Origin: Ruminococcus flavefaciens FD-1
GTDB taxonomy: Bacteria; Bacillota; Clostridia; Oscillospirales; Ruminococcaceae
Direction of reading: 5' to 3'
NCBI GenBank assembly: GCA_000174895.1
Contig: ACOK01000094.1
Span: 1-64,000 of the forward strand
Length of the DNA: 64,000 nucleotides
The stretch's first letter is position 1, and every line of letters starts with the position of its first letter. The notes beneath the pieces were generated by a model that made no database searches, was not told the DNA's origin, and worked only from the letters and a program-made list of their open reading frames with translations. Below, one piece after another: positions 17,582-25,706 of this stretch. A program made the position numbers and the translations under genes.

Positions 17582-17610
17582 TTGACAAATTCTTACACGC
17601 ACTGTACAAT
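17582..17610 (+). promoter_or_regulatory. Promoter of the serine recombinase gene
   Basis: TTGACA at 17582-17587 and TACAAT at 17605-17610 with 17-base spacing. The transcript would have a 120-base leader containing a TAAAATGCA/TGCATTTTA stem (17660-17668 with 17691-17699) and three copies of GACTTTA. Confidence 0.75.
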
Positions 17611-17735
17611 AGAGTTAAAGACTTTAAACGCAAACTGCTTTTTATTCAAAAAACAACTTTAAAATGCAGCGAATGAGGCACTTTTTATCTTGCATTTTAG
17701 ACTTTACCCTATTATGCAGAAAGGACTTTAAGAAA

Positions 17736-18296
17736 ATGGCAAATGTAGCATACATAAGAGTGAGCACAGTTGAACAGAACGAGGATCGTCAGCTTGAAAA
17801 TTTGAAGCAGTATCAGATCGACCGCATTTTTTCAGAAAAAGTATCTGCAAAAGATACAAAGCGTCCTCAGTTGCAAGAAATGCTGCGGTACGTGCGTGAA
17901 GTAGATATTGTCTATATAAATGATTTCAGCCGACTTGCAAGGTCAACAATGGATCTGCTTTCTATCGTTGATCAACTTCAGAGCATGAACGTTCAGCTCG
18001 TCAGCCTGAAAGAAAACATTGATACAAGTATACCGACAGGGAAGTTAATGCTTCAGATGATAGCAGCCATCAATGAATTTGAAAGAGCCAATCTTCTTGA
18101 AAGGCAGCGAGAGGGGATAAGGTGCGCTAAGGAACGTGGAGCTTACAAGGGGCGAAAGAAGATATCCGTTCCCGAACAGGAGTTCTCAGAACTGTATCAG
18201 CTTTGGCTATCCCATAAGATAAGCAAATCTGAAATAGCCAAAAGGCTCAATGTTTCACGGACTGTTGTCGAACGGATGATCAAGAACAAGGAATAG
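17736..18296 (+). CDS. Serine site-specific recombinase (resolvase/invertase family)
   Basis: Catalyses site-specific DNA strand exchange through a phosphoserine intermediate. The start at 17736 (MANVAYIRVSTVEQNEDRQ) has AAAGGAC upstream; the longer frame to 17664 reads as leader. The 186 residues hold the catalytic core: Ser in YIRVSTVEQN, ARSTMDLL, and the Arg-rich FERANLLERQREGI, followed by a helix-turn-helix tail (SKSEIAKRLNVSRTVVERMI). Size and layout match small Tn3 resolvases and Hin/Gin invertases. No transposase or clear recombination site pair was found nearby. Its stop is 3 bases from that of the converging dockerin gene. An invertase acting on the neighbouring surface-protein loci is conceivable. 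Confidence 0.9.
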   Translation: MANVAYIRVSTVEQNEDRQLENLKQYQIDRIFSEKVSAKDTKRPQLQEMLRYVREVDIVYINDFSRLARSTMDLLSIVDQLQSMNVQLVSLKENIDTSIPTGKLMLQMIAAINEFERANLLERQREGIRCAKERGAYKGRKKISVPEQEFSELYQLWLSHKISKSEIAKRLNVSRTVVERMIKNKE

Positions 18297-18299
18297 TTA

Positions 18300-19085
18300 T
18301 TATTCTGAAAAAAAGTCCATGAGACTTCCTGAGGATTCAGTTTCTTTTACGCTTTCTACATACTCTTCAAGAGTGCCAGTATAGCCTGTAGAAGTCTTTG
18401 CATAGTAGGTAAGGAGTATAGAAGCATCTCGTCCATCAATCATGTCATTTCCGTCGATATCACCATAACCATTATTTTGCTTCAACTCTGCGATTTGTCG
18501 TGTTAATTCATTGATTTCAAGATTTAAAGAATTTATAGTATCATACGGATTTGCATACGGTTCACCGAAAGGTATTTCTATTTCTTTATCGAAAACAGTA
18601 ATGATCTGATTCGTTTTTAGATAATCTTCTTTAACATAAAAATCCAGTTTCATCAATGTTTTGCCTAATAAGTCAGAATCGCGAGAAGCATACATCAAAT
18701 CATACACAAGTGTATCTTCATTATAATTTAATGTATAACCAGAATAACTAAATCCATTTCTATCAAACGATGAAGTTCCTGCATAGCCGCTTGTATCAAT
18801 TTCGGATATCATAGAATCATTAATAATCACACTTCCGATTTTCTTAATATTACTGCTCCAAGATGTATAACCTTCACACTGTATATCCATATGAATGTGT
18901 CCGTTATCATAACACTTCATGGCAGCGGAAAAATCCCATCCCGTTTGAGTAGTAGTATTGACGGAAGTACGATAAACAAGAGTTTCTGGTGCTGTGGTAT
19001 CTTCTGCATTAGCAGTAAGATTAAAGCCCATGGTGTTCATAATAATTGCCAAACCTGCAATGCTTGATATTAGCTGTTTTTTCAT
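18300..19085 (-). CDS. Secreted protein with a single dockerin-type repeat
   Basis: A 261-residue protein with signal peptide (MKKQLISSIAGLAIIMNTMG, cleavage near ANAE) and AAAGGAG upstream of the ATG. The middle (about residues 30-180) is a beta-rich domain of cohesin/carbohydrate-binding size with no family recognised. A short coiled-coil segment (SLNLEINELTRQIAELKQNN) precedes one dockerin half-repeat (YGDIDGNDMIDGRDASILLT). Only one of the usual two calcium-binding repeats is present, so cohesin binding may differ. Confidence 0.85.
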   Translation of the reverse strand: MKKQLISSIAGLAIIMNTMGFNLTANAEDTTAPETLVYRTSVNTTTQTGWDFSAAMKCYDNGHIHMDIQCEGYTSWSSNIKKIGSVIINDSMISEIDTSGYAGTSSFDRNGFSYSGYTLNYNEDTLVYDLMYASRDSDLLGKTLMKLDFYVKEDYLKTNQIITVFDKEIEIPFGEPYANPYDTINSLNLEINELTRQIAELKQNNGYGDIDGNDMIDGRDASILLTYYAKTSTGYTGTLEEYVESVKETESSGSLMDFFSE

Positions 19086-19130
19086 AAATAAACTCCTTTC
19101 TGAAAAGAAAACGGTGAAATCTCTTTATTA

Positions 19131-19721
19131 TTATCCCTTATAATCCCCATAATTATCGAAATACTCAAAGTTATTGTAATCATGAGTAACATTATCACGC
19201 ATATTATCATTGTGAGCTTTCTTTACGCTGCTGTCAGCATTGCAGAACTGCCTCAGATGATTAGTCACATAGTTTATCATATCATCGTTAAGTACGTCTG
19301 GATTTGAATTGAATATGCGAGAGAATACGTTTATCATTGCATAACGGTTGAATACATAACCGGTTTTGCTTGATACTTTGATCTCACTCAGCTTGCATCG
19401 TTCCGAAAAAGCTATGAGTGAAAAACAGGGGATACCTTTTAAGTGATACTGTACCGCTTCAATGTGTTTCTTGTTTTGCTTTATGGGATTATAGAAAGTA
19501 TTGCTTCTGTTAATTGAACCAAATGGCGTAGAATCTTTATTGCCTATATTCCAATTATTATCAAATTCATTTCCGCTTATTGTCCCTGAGTAGTTTTTGC
19601 TTTCAATTACAAGTATCCCTTTTGAGCAGACAAATAGTACATCTACCTGAGAATACTTTCCGTCAGCAGCAGGGATGTAAAGGTCATGCAGAATATTGCC
19701 TTTGTAATTTTTCGCTTTCAT
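19131..19721 (-). CDS. NERD-domain protein, C-terminal part (interrupted gene)
   Basis: Contains most of a NERD (nuclease-related) domain: LYIPAADGKYSQVDVLFVCS, then GILVIESKNYSGTISGNEFD, with the D-x(n)-E-x-K pattern of the PD-(D/E)xK nuclease fold. Its ATG lacks a ribosome site and is in the same frame as the gene upstream, separated only by TAA and three sense codons. The start of the NERD fold (GLYGEKLTVF) is on the upstream piece. So this is the second half of one 455-codon gene, 19131-20498. Confidence 0.7.
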   Translation of the reverse strand: MKAKNYKGNILHDLYIPAADGKYSQVDVLFVCSKGILVIESKNYSGTISGNEFDNNWNIGNKDSTPFGSINRSNTFYNPIKQNKKHIEAVQYHLKGIPCFSLIAFSERCKLSEIKVSSKTGYVFNRYAMINVFSRIFNSNPDVLNDDMINYVTNHLRQFCNADSSVKKAHNDNMRDNVTHDYNNFEYFDNYGDYKG

Positions 19722-19730
19722 CAGTTCAAG

Positions 19731-20498
19731 TTAAAAAACAGTCAGTTTTTCACCGTAAAGTCCATTCACTGTAGAATCCTTTGACCAGGCTTCGGATACA
19801 GTGCAGCACTTTTCTTCCACCATATTTAAGAAGTGCTGCCGTAACGTCAGGTATCTGAGCTTGTTTTGATTTTGCTCAGTAACATATTTCTCTTTCATTA
19901 ATTCGCTTCTGAAAAAATCACTTGTGATACCCATACCTGAAGCAGAAGCTTCAATAGATTCAAACATTTTATACATCATTTCCATTGATTCCTGGAATGT
20001 GGAAGCTCTTATGTTATTTTGATTCGGTTTATTTGCATATATCTGAAATGATTTTAATATTTCGCTACAGCTGTTAGGATTGTTTGAAAATTCTTTTTTT
20101 ACAGGTTTGACTGGTACAACACCAGAATATATAAATTTACCTTCAGGAAAAGGTTTTCTTGAAGGACGTGGAAAGCCATCCATACTTTGTCCGATACGTT
20201 CCTTATAAGCTTTCTGTCTTTCCCAGGATTGTATTTCAACATCTTGAAGATGATCCCAAAATTCTTTTTGCTGTTCTTGACTCTTTATGAATTTTTGATA
20301 TTGTTCTTCATACTTCTGCTTATAAATTGCCATATCACTTTCGTACTTCTTCATGGCCTCAGCATATCTTTTTTCTTCTTTCAGCTGTTCCTCTCTTATA
20401 CGATTTGAGCCGAATTTAAATGAAGCATCAGTTCTTTTCTGAGCCTCTTCATAAATGTTCTTTATTTCTTCATCTGTAAGTATTCTGAATTCAGGCAT
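19731..20498 (-). CDS. NERD-domain protein, N-terminal part with coiled coil (interrupted gene)
   Basis: 255 residues; starts MPEFRILTDEEIKNIYEEA with GGCGGTGA upstream. Residues about 10-110 are highly charged and predicted coiled coil (REEQLKEEKRYAEAMKKYES). The last residues, VNGLYGEKLTVF, are the expected beginning of the NERD nuclease-like domain, which resumes in frame after the TAA at 19731-19733. A nonsense mutation, readthrough codon or sequence error divides the gene. Confidence 0.7.
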   Translation of the reverse strand: MPEFRILTDEEIKNIYEEAQKRTDASFKFGSNRIREEQLKEEKRYAEAMKKYESDMAIYKQKYEEQYQKFIKSQEQQKEFWDHLQDVEIQSWERQKAYKERIGQSMDGFPRPSRKPFPEGKFIYSGVVPVKPVKKEFSNNPNSCSEILKSFQIYANKPNQNNIRASTFQESMEMMYKMFESIEASASGMGITSDFFRSELMKEKYVTEQNQNKLRYLTLRQHFLNMVEEKCCTVSEAWSKDSTVNGLYGEKLTVF

Positions 20499-20532
20499 TA
20501 AATGTCACCGCCTTTTAATATAATCTACTATC

Positions 20533-20561
20533 ATTCTATCATTTATTTATTATTTTTTCAA
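20533..20561 (-). promoter_or_regulatory. Promoter of the NERD-domain gene
   Basis: On the minus strand TTGAAA (20561-20556) and TAGAAT (20538-20533) are spaced 17 bases, 35 bases before the ATG at 20498. Confidence 0.55.
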
Positions 20562-20669
20562 GCATTTTTTACAAAAGTTCCCCAAATGCTATCTGAAATA
20601 TTATCGTAAAATCTTTTTTTATTGAGTCAATTTTTAAACAAATCTTCCAATAAACTTGAAGCATAACTA

Positions 20670-20698
20670 TTGAATTCTGAGCTTAAAGGTGTTAAAAT
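20670..20698 (+). promoter_or_regulatory. Promoter of the Uma2-family gene
   Basis: TTGAAT (20670-20675) and TAAAAT (20693-20698), spacing 17 bases; the ATG at 20731 has AAAAGGAG upstream. Confidence 0.55.
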
Positions 20699-20730
20699 AA
20701 TAATTGAATAATAAAAAGGAGCGTGATAGT

Positions 20731-21264
20731 ATGCCATATACAGTTGATGAATTTCGTGCATTGGATGACCTCGGAGACCGAGCAGAACTTATAGATGGTA
20801 TCATATATGATATGTCTCCGTCAACGTCGATCAGGCATAAGAGAATCTCAGGCAGATTAAGCACGTTCATCAGGAATTATATCAATAAAAACCACGGAAA
20901 GTGTGAAGCCTTTGAAGCGCCGACCGATGTTAAGCTCAATGAAAAAACTGTAGTTATACCTGATATTTTTGTAGCCTGTGATCCCGACAATTTTGACGAT
21001 CAGCAGTACAACGGAGCGCCTGACTGGATAGTTGAGATCGTCTCACCGTCAAACGCTGTACACGACTTCAAAGACAAGCTTTTTCTTTATAAGTCATCAG
21101 GAGTCAGAGAATATTGGATTATTGATCCAATGAACGAAAAAGTTCTTGTTTATCGCTTTGGAAATTCAAATGTAACTGAATTCTATACTTTTGATGATAC
21201 TATTACCGTAGGCATTTACAGTGATAATTCAGAAACGCTTGACATATGCATAAGAGATTTATAA
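20731..21264 (+). CDS. Uma2 family (DUF820) endonuclease-fold protein
   Basis: A 177-residue protein of the Uma2 family, a restriction-endonuclease-like fold common in cyanobacteria and Bacillota. Typical features in order: YTVDEFRALDDLGDRAELIDG at the N terminus, EAPTDVKLNEKTVVIPDIFV, PDWIVEIVSPSN and DKLFLYKSSGVREYWIIDP, with the Asp and Glu that form the nuclease-like site. The ATG at 20731 is chosen for its AAAAGGAG site; the frame also opens further upstream with TTG. In-cell role of the family is unknown. Confidence 0.88.
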   Translation: MPYTVDEFRALDDLGDRAELIDGIIYDMSPSTSIRHKRISGRLSTFIRNYINKNHGKCEAFEAPTDVKLNEKTVVIPDIFVACDPDNFDDQQYNGAPDWIVEIVSPSNAVHDFKDKLFLYKSSGVREYWIIDPMNEKVLVYRFGNSNVTEFYTFDDTITVGIYSDNSETLDICIRDL

Positions 21265-21354
21265 ACAAAAAAGGGAAAGCCGCAAAGGATTGCGCCCATA
21301 TAGAAGTTTTATCACAGCTACTATAAGCAAGACCTTTACAGCAAGCTATGAAAC

Positions 21355-21390
21355 AGAACAGGCAGAGTCGGAATTGACTCTGCCTGTTCT
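21355..21390 (+). terminator. Hairpin after the Uma2 gene
   Basis: Perfect 15-bp stem AGAACAGGCAGAGTC / GACTCTGCCTGTTCT (21355-21369 and 21376-21390), 6-base loop. It lacks a clear T-run, so termination would be weak or aided. Confidence 0.55.
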
Positions 21391-21454
21391 TAGTTATAAA
21401 TAGATTATTTTTTACTTGCAGATTGTCTTGGATGTGAGTCAATTATAAACAGAA

Positions 21455-21715
21455 ATCGCATCAAGCAAGCCGATCATCATATTCGATGAGCCGACCAGCG
21501 GACTTGACCTTGCCCATATGAAACAGGTAGCAGACGAGATATTGAAGCTTCGTGACATGGGGAAATATTTTTTTATTGTGACGCACGATCTTGAATTTAT
21601 ACTCTCCTGCTGTGACCATATCGTTAGATTTGAAAAAGGACAGGTGGTCGAAAATTTCGAACTGAATAAGGATACAGGTATCAGGCTGCGTCAATTATTC
21701 AAAAAAGAGCTATAA
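21455..21715 (+). pseudogene. C-terminal remnant of an EcfA-type ABC ATPase
   Basis: The frame opens directly in the Walker B region (SSKPIIIFDEPTSGLDLAHM) and runs through the H-loop (FFIVTHDLEFILSCCDHIV) to a normal end (QLFKKEL). Walker A and signature motifs are missing, so it cannot be an active ATPase. The sequence resembles the C-terminal half of the intact EcfA at 24279-25706, suggesting the relic of a second such transporter. Confidence 0.8.
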
Positions 21716-21795
21716 ATTTCGGCACAATATATATTTCATACAGAAGAGATCATAGAAAGTCGTTCAGAATTGGACGGCTTTTTTCTTGCGGCAAC

Positions 21796-21849
21796 TTGCA
21801 ATTCAAGTTAGCATATGCTATAATATAATTATTAGTTTGTCAATACTAA
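21796..21849 (+). promoter_or_regulatory. Promoter and operator-like dyad before the remnant/membrane-protein operon
   Basis: TTGCAA (21796-21801) and TATAAT (21819-21824) with 17-base spacing. At the expected start of transcription lies TTAGT-N8-ACTAA (21832-21849), an inverted repeat well placed for a repressor. Confidence 0.6.
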
Positions 21850-21875
21850 CCATTGCGTGACTAGAGGTCATAGTA

Positions 21876-22217
21876 ATGAAAAAGGTACGGTCGTTATCAA
21901 AAGAGAAAATAGATGAGATCTCTGCCCTGATTGGTGTGTCGTCCTGGGATTATCCCTATGAACCTGGCGAAGGCGGATTGAAGCCGTTCTTTCCGTCAAA
22001 AGCAGCAATGACGGAATACATGAAGTCATTTGTCATCGCAGGCATGGAAAGCGGAGCTTTTTGCAGTACAGATCATGGCGAAGGATACATCCTCATCACC
22101 GATGCGAAGGGAAAATGCGACCGTTATGTGCATCTCGGCATGAAGCTCGTTCAGACACGAACGGCGGAAGGCTGTATGATATATGACCTGATGTACAGCA
22201 AGGGCGGTGTGAACTGA
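21876..22217 (+). pseudogene. GNAT acetyltransferase with internal deletion
   Basis: 113 residues, against about 200 or more for the family. The N-terminal part (SWDYPYEPGEGGLKPFFPSK, then HGEGYILI) is joined in frame to a typical GNAT C terminus (TDAKGKCDRYVHLGMKLVQT). The acetyl-CoA-binding core with the Q/RxxGxG/A loop is absent, so the product cannot be an active acetyltransferase. Attribution is from memory of the family's sequence pattern. Confidence 0.6.
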
Positions 22218-22218
22218 T

Positions 22219-22683
22219 ATGCGTATCTCTGTTATTCTCGTTGAAATGGCTGTATTTTCCGTGTTGTTTACGATCATGTGCTTCAAAACCACAAGCGGAA
22301 ATAATACAACTCAAGTACACAACTATCCTCCTGATATACAAGAGGAATACTTCAAAACGCATGAACGGATACCGACAGAACTGTTCTCCAAGAGAGTGGT
22401 TGCTGTAAAGTCGATCCCACTGCTTGTATTTGCTGTGATTCTTGATATCATGGCGCTGCTTGCCGGAGCGAAGTCATTTACACAAGGCTTTCTGTTTGCA
22501 TTCGGCATGATGGCGTGGGTCGGAGCGTATGATACTTTCTTCATTGACTTGATGCTTTTCGCCAATATGAAACGCTTTCGGCTTGAGGGTACAGAACATA
22601 TGGACAAAGCCTATAATCAGAAATGGTTTCATCTGAAAGGAATGTTGTTTCCCGGATTGGCGTTTGTGTTTTCAAGAATTTAG
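22219..22683 (+). CDS. Membrane protein, 154 aa (local paralogous family)
   Basis: Starts 2 bases after the preceding stop. About four hydrophobic segments: the first at residues 3-20, then SIPLLVFAVILDIMALLAGA, GFLFAFGMMAWVGAYDTFFI and a C-terminal span. A DTFFIDLMLF segment is echoed in the membrane proteins at 23010 (FDIGFFDWVLL) and 23684 (FDRLFIDAYWV), so these form a related set. Function not recognised. Confidence 0.75.
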   Translation: MRISVILVEMAVFSVLFTIMCFKTTSGNNTTQVHNYPPDIQEEYFKTHERIPTELFSKRVVAVKSIPLLVFAVILDIMALLAGAKSFTQGFLFAFGMMAWVGAYDTFFIDLMLFANMKRFRLEGTEHMDKAYNQKWFHLKGMLFPGLAFVFSRI

Positions 22684-22692
22684 GAGGCTGCT

Positions 22693-22899
22693 ATGAACTG
22701 GTCAAGAACGATTCTGGACGGTATTGTCCTGAGTATCCTGTTTAATGCGGTGGTCGGATTGTTTTTCTTTGTCGTACCGCAGGCTTATGCAATGATGTTT
22801 CCGAAAGGCATCAAAGAAGCTGCAAAGCCGTATGTTACACGGAAAGAACTCCGTGTCATGCATCTTGTTCTGTATGGGACTTATGAAGAAGTTATTTAG
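22693..22899 (+). pseudogene. Truncated membrane protein
   Basis: 68 residues starting MNWSRTILDGIVLSILFNAV with GGAGG upstream, one membrane span and a polar stretch ending RKELRVMHLVLYG. Then it runs straight into the start of the methyltransferase remnant and stops. The abrupt end in a hydrophobic segment suggests loss of the C-terminal half. Confidence 0.55.
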
Positions 22900-22987
22900 T
22901 CAGACAAGAAAACCCGAAGGGGCACTCGGGAAGTCCGATCATCATCCGTCAAAGCCGTGGATCACTGTGATCGCTAAGAAATCATGA
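22883..22987 (+). pseudogene. SAM-dependent methyltransferase with internal deletion (34 aa left)
   Basis: Reads MKKLFSQTRKPEGALGK, the usual N terminus of a clostridial class I methyltransferase, joined in frame to DHHPSKPWITVIAKKS, the usual C terminus. The SAM-binding core is gone. Overlaps the end of the truncated membrane protein. Confidence 0.55.
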
Positions 22988-23009
22988 TTCATCTGAAAGA
23001 AGGTACAAA

Positions 23010-23510
23010 ATGGTGTTGTCGATTCTGTTTTCCATCATGATGATGGCAGGACTGTTCCTGATGCTGTGGGGCGGCGTCGGTTTTATTCAGGATAAGCAGT
23101 TCTTTTCTTCTGCCCCGAAGGAAATCGTTGAGGTCGTGCCGGATAGAAAGCCTGAACGCTTCAAAGGACAATATACGATCGGCTGGCTGATGATCGGACT
23201 CTCGTTTGTATTTATGCTGGGTGCGATCGTTCTGGGTGCCTGGGACGGGATCAGGAATGATTACGGATTCTGGCAGTTCTTCCTGCGATTTGTGATCATG
23301 CTGCTCGGTCTGAAAGCATTTGACATCGGTTTCTTTGACTGGGTACTGCTCTGCAATAACGGATTTCACTTCTTTTCCCATTACTATCCGGAAACAAAAG
23401 GTGTGTACGGCCGTCACCTGTTCGGATATAACCGGAAAACACATCTTACGCACATCGTGCTCAGCTTTCCGTTCGCAGCATTGCTGTCATGGATTTGTTC
23501 ATTGTTCTAA
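23010..23510 (+). CDS. Membrane protein, 166 aa (local paralogous family)
   Basis: ATG at 23010 with GAAAGAAGG upstream. Four hydrophobic spans: residues about 1-22, 55-75, 88-110 and 145-165. It has GLKAFDIGFFDWVLLCNNGF followed by a polar, Tyr/His-rich loop, parallel to the loops after the FID motif in its neighbours. Intact and probably expressed with them; function not recognised. Confidence 0.75.
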   Translation: MVLSILFSIMMMAGLFLMLWGGVGFIQDKQFFSSAPKEIVEVVPDRKPERFKGQYTIGWLMIGLSFVFMLGAIVLGAWDGIRNDYGFWQFFLRFVIMLLGLKAFDIGFFDWVLLCNNGFHFFSHYYPETKGVYGRHLFGYNRKTHLTHIVLSFPFAALLSWICSLF

Positions 23511-23549
23511 AAACAGTAAAAACAGTTTCTATTGTAGGAGGAGGTTAAG

Positions 23550-23687
23550 GTGGTACTGATACTTGAATGCATTGTGATCTGTTTTATTCTCTTCATCCCG
23601 TGCGTAATCGCAATTGCAAACGGAGCTCATAACGGAGTATTTCTGTATGAAAAAGATGTGCAGGAGCGGGTGGTTCAGAGGGGGTGA
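23550..23687 (+). CDS. Small membrane protein, 45 aa, GTG start
   Basis: GTG at 23550 follows GTAGGAGGAGG. The peptide is a single hydrophobic span (VLILECIVICFILFIPCVIA) with a polar tail ending VVQRG. Its TGA overlaps the GTG of the next gene in GTGA, so the pair is translationally coupled. Confidence 0.65.
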   Translation: MVLILECIVICFILFIPCVIAIANGAHNGVFLYEKDVQERVVQRG

Positions 23688-24034
23688 TCACCAAAGAGAA
23701 GATCGCCCGTAACGCAAAACTGTTTAAGGGCATCACATTACCTGTGATGATAGCCTTCGTGATCTGGGCAGTCTACGGCATCAACGGAGCAAGAGGATTT
23801 CTGGCGCCTTTTCTCCAGATATATGCCCTGACCATGGCTGAGGGCTTGTTTGACAGATTGTTCATAGATGCCTATTGGGTAGGTCACACGAAAGCATGGA
23901 CGATTCCTGGTACGGAGGATCTGAAACCGTATATTCCAAAGAAGACATTGCTCATAAAATGGCTGACTGTCATTGTCGGTAATCCGCTGATAGCTGCATT
24001 TTTAGCAGGTGTTATGCTGCCGTTTTTCAGATAG
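23684..24034 (+). CDS. Membrane protein, 116 aa (local paralogous family)
   Basis: Starts GTG at 23684 overlapping the previous stop. Three hydrophobic segments; LFDRLFIDAYWVGHTKAW with a following IPGTEDLKPYIPKK loop matches the DTFFIDLMLF...RLEGTEHMDKAY region of the 22219 protein, indicating common descent. Followed by a strong terminator at 24074. Function not recognised. Confidence 0.75.
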   Translation: MITKEKIARNAKLFKGITLPVMIAFVIWAVYGINGARGFLAPFLQIYALTMAEGLFDRLFIDAYWVGHTKAWTIPGTEDLKPYIPKKTLLIKWLTVIVGNPLIAAFLAGVMLPFFR

Positions 24035-24073
24035 GGCTGGCTATGATTCTGAAAGTGTGAAAGCATTAAAATT

Positions 24074-24113
24074 GCGGTGCTGTATGGATGATATACAGCA
24101 CCGCAGCTTTTTA
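24074..24113. terminator. Terminator between converging operons
   Basis: GCGGTGCTGTAT (24074-24085) and ATACAGCACCGC (24093-24104) form a 12-bp stem with a 7-base loop, followed by AGCTTTTTATT on the plus strand. On the minus strand the tail AATTTTAATG would be weaker. Confidence 0.8.
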
Positions 24114-24278
24114 TTACAGCTTGCTGCTTTCTGTCTTTCCATATCGGCAGGTACTGCTGTAGGTTTTCGTGTTACTATTTGAAACGAGGATAGCTGTGTT
24201 TTTTATATGTTCTGTTCATCTCCGGACGGGTTTTCTTCAGGCGGTGCAGCGCCGCAGCAGCACCCTCTTTCCTTTGCA

Positions 24279-25706
24279 TCAGCTTTCGATCCTGCCGTTT
24301 TCAATATGCAGAATATGTGTGCAGCAGCGGTCGATCAGCTCCATATCGTGCGTTACGATGAGCACTGTGATATCCTTATCCAGCGAACGCAGAAGCTCCG
24401 CCGTACATTCCATACTGCGGAAATCAAGTCCGCTTGTCGGCTCGTCAAATACGAGCAGTTTCTTTCCTGCAAGCAGTGCCGAAGCGATTGCCGCACGCTG
24501 TTTCTGTCCGCCGGAAAGCGACATTGGATGTCGGCCTTTGTATTCTGCGATATTCAGCTTTCCGAGAATATCCAGTGCAGTCTGTTCTTCGGAATCATCA
24601 GTACCGAGCATGACTTCTTCCAGTACCGTTTCTGCAAAAAGCTGATGATTCACGTCCTGCATGACCATGTATGAAAGCCGCATAATATCCTTTGAACGAT
24701 ATGTTTTCCCGTTGATATGGACCGTGCCTTTGAAACGCTTTTGCAGGCCGCACAGACATTTCGTGAAGGTGGATTTTCCTGCACCGTTGTGACCGACCAC
24801 TGCAATGACGGCACCTTTCGGTATCGCAAGCTCCGGAATATGAAGCGCTTCCTGATTTCCGTAGCTGTATGCGAAGCCATTGAGCGTTATTCTATCAATG
24901 CCCTCAAATGGCATTATCTGTGTCAATCCTGTTTTGCTTTCAAGGTAATTCTTGGCTGTCAGAACCGCACGAAGCCCCATACTGCTGAGCTTTTCCGCAG
25001 GCAGAGAAAAGAAGGCTTCCCCTGCAAATTCTGCGGAAATCCCGCCGTTTTCCATATATATAACCCTGTCACATAATCCGCTGAGCCAGCCCAGCCGATG
25101 TTCCGCAATGACAATCGTTTTGCCCTGTGCCTTCCATTTCCGGATGATCTCACGCAGCTCGACTATTGCGTCAAGGTCAAGGTTGGAGGTAGGCTCATCC
25201 AGTACGATCAGTTCCGGCAGCATCGCTGCCACGCCTGCACAGGCGATCTTCTGCTTTTCACCGCCTGACAGATTGAAAATGCTCCTGCCGAGCAGCTTTT
25301 GAATAATCATGTCCGCAACAGTGTTGTCAATTCTCCGTCGGATCTCCGCTTCCGGCAGACCCATATTCTCGCACCCGAATGCGATCTCAGCCGTGGTATC
25401 CACGCAGAAAAACTGGCTCCTCGGATTCTGGAACACACAGCCGACAATGCCAGCAAGGTCCTCGATGGCAGTCTCACGGATAATTCTGCCGAAAACAGAC
25501 ACATCGCCCTCGAGCGTTCCTTCATAATAATGGGGGATCAGTCCGTTCAGCAGCCTTGTTACCGTTGTTTTTCCGCAGCCGGAACTGCCGCTGAGCAGAA
25601 TACATTCACCCTTTGGGATTTTCAGATTCAGACGATGCAATGCGCCCTCATCGGAATTTCCGTACTGAAATGACACATCTTTCAATTCAGCCGCAATTTC
25701 GTTCAT
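24279..25706 (-). CDS. ECF transporter ATPase, fused double-ATPase EcfA
   Basis: Energises an energy-coupling-factor importer together with EcfT. Two complete ABC domains in 475 residues: first with Walker A GSSGCGKTT, signature LSGGEKQKIA and Walker B LIVLDEPTSNLD; second with GHNGAGKST, LSGGQKQRAA and LLVFDEPTSGLD. The start at 25706 is preferred because ATGA couples it to the EcfT stop; a longer frame to 25736 exists. Last gene of the six-gene minus-strand operon. A remnant of a second copy lies at 21455. Confidence 0.9.
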   Translation of the reverse strand: MNEIAAELKDVSFQYGNSDEGALHRLNLKIPKGECILLSGSSGCGKTTVTRLLNGLIPHYYEGTLEGDVSVFGRIIRETAIEDLAGIVGCVFQNPRSQFFCVDTTAEIAFGCENMGLPEAEIRRRIDNTVADMIIQKLLGRSIFNLSGGEKQKIACAGVAAMLPELIVLDEPTSNLDLDAIVELREIIRKWKAQGKTIVIAEHRLGWLSGLCDRVIYMENGGISAEFAGEAFFSLPAEKLSSMGLRAVLTAKNYLESKTGLTQIMPFEGIDRITLNGFAYSYGNQEALHIPELAIPKGAVIAVVGHNGAGKSTFTKCLCGLQKRFKGTVHINGKTYRSKDIMRLSYMVMQDVNHQLFAETVLEEVMLGTDDSEEQTALDILGKLNIAEYKGRHPMSLSGGQKQRAAIASALLAGKKLLVFDEPTSGLDFRSMECTAELLRSLDKDITVLIVTHDMELIDRCCTHILHIENGRIES

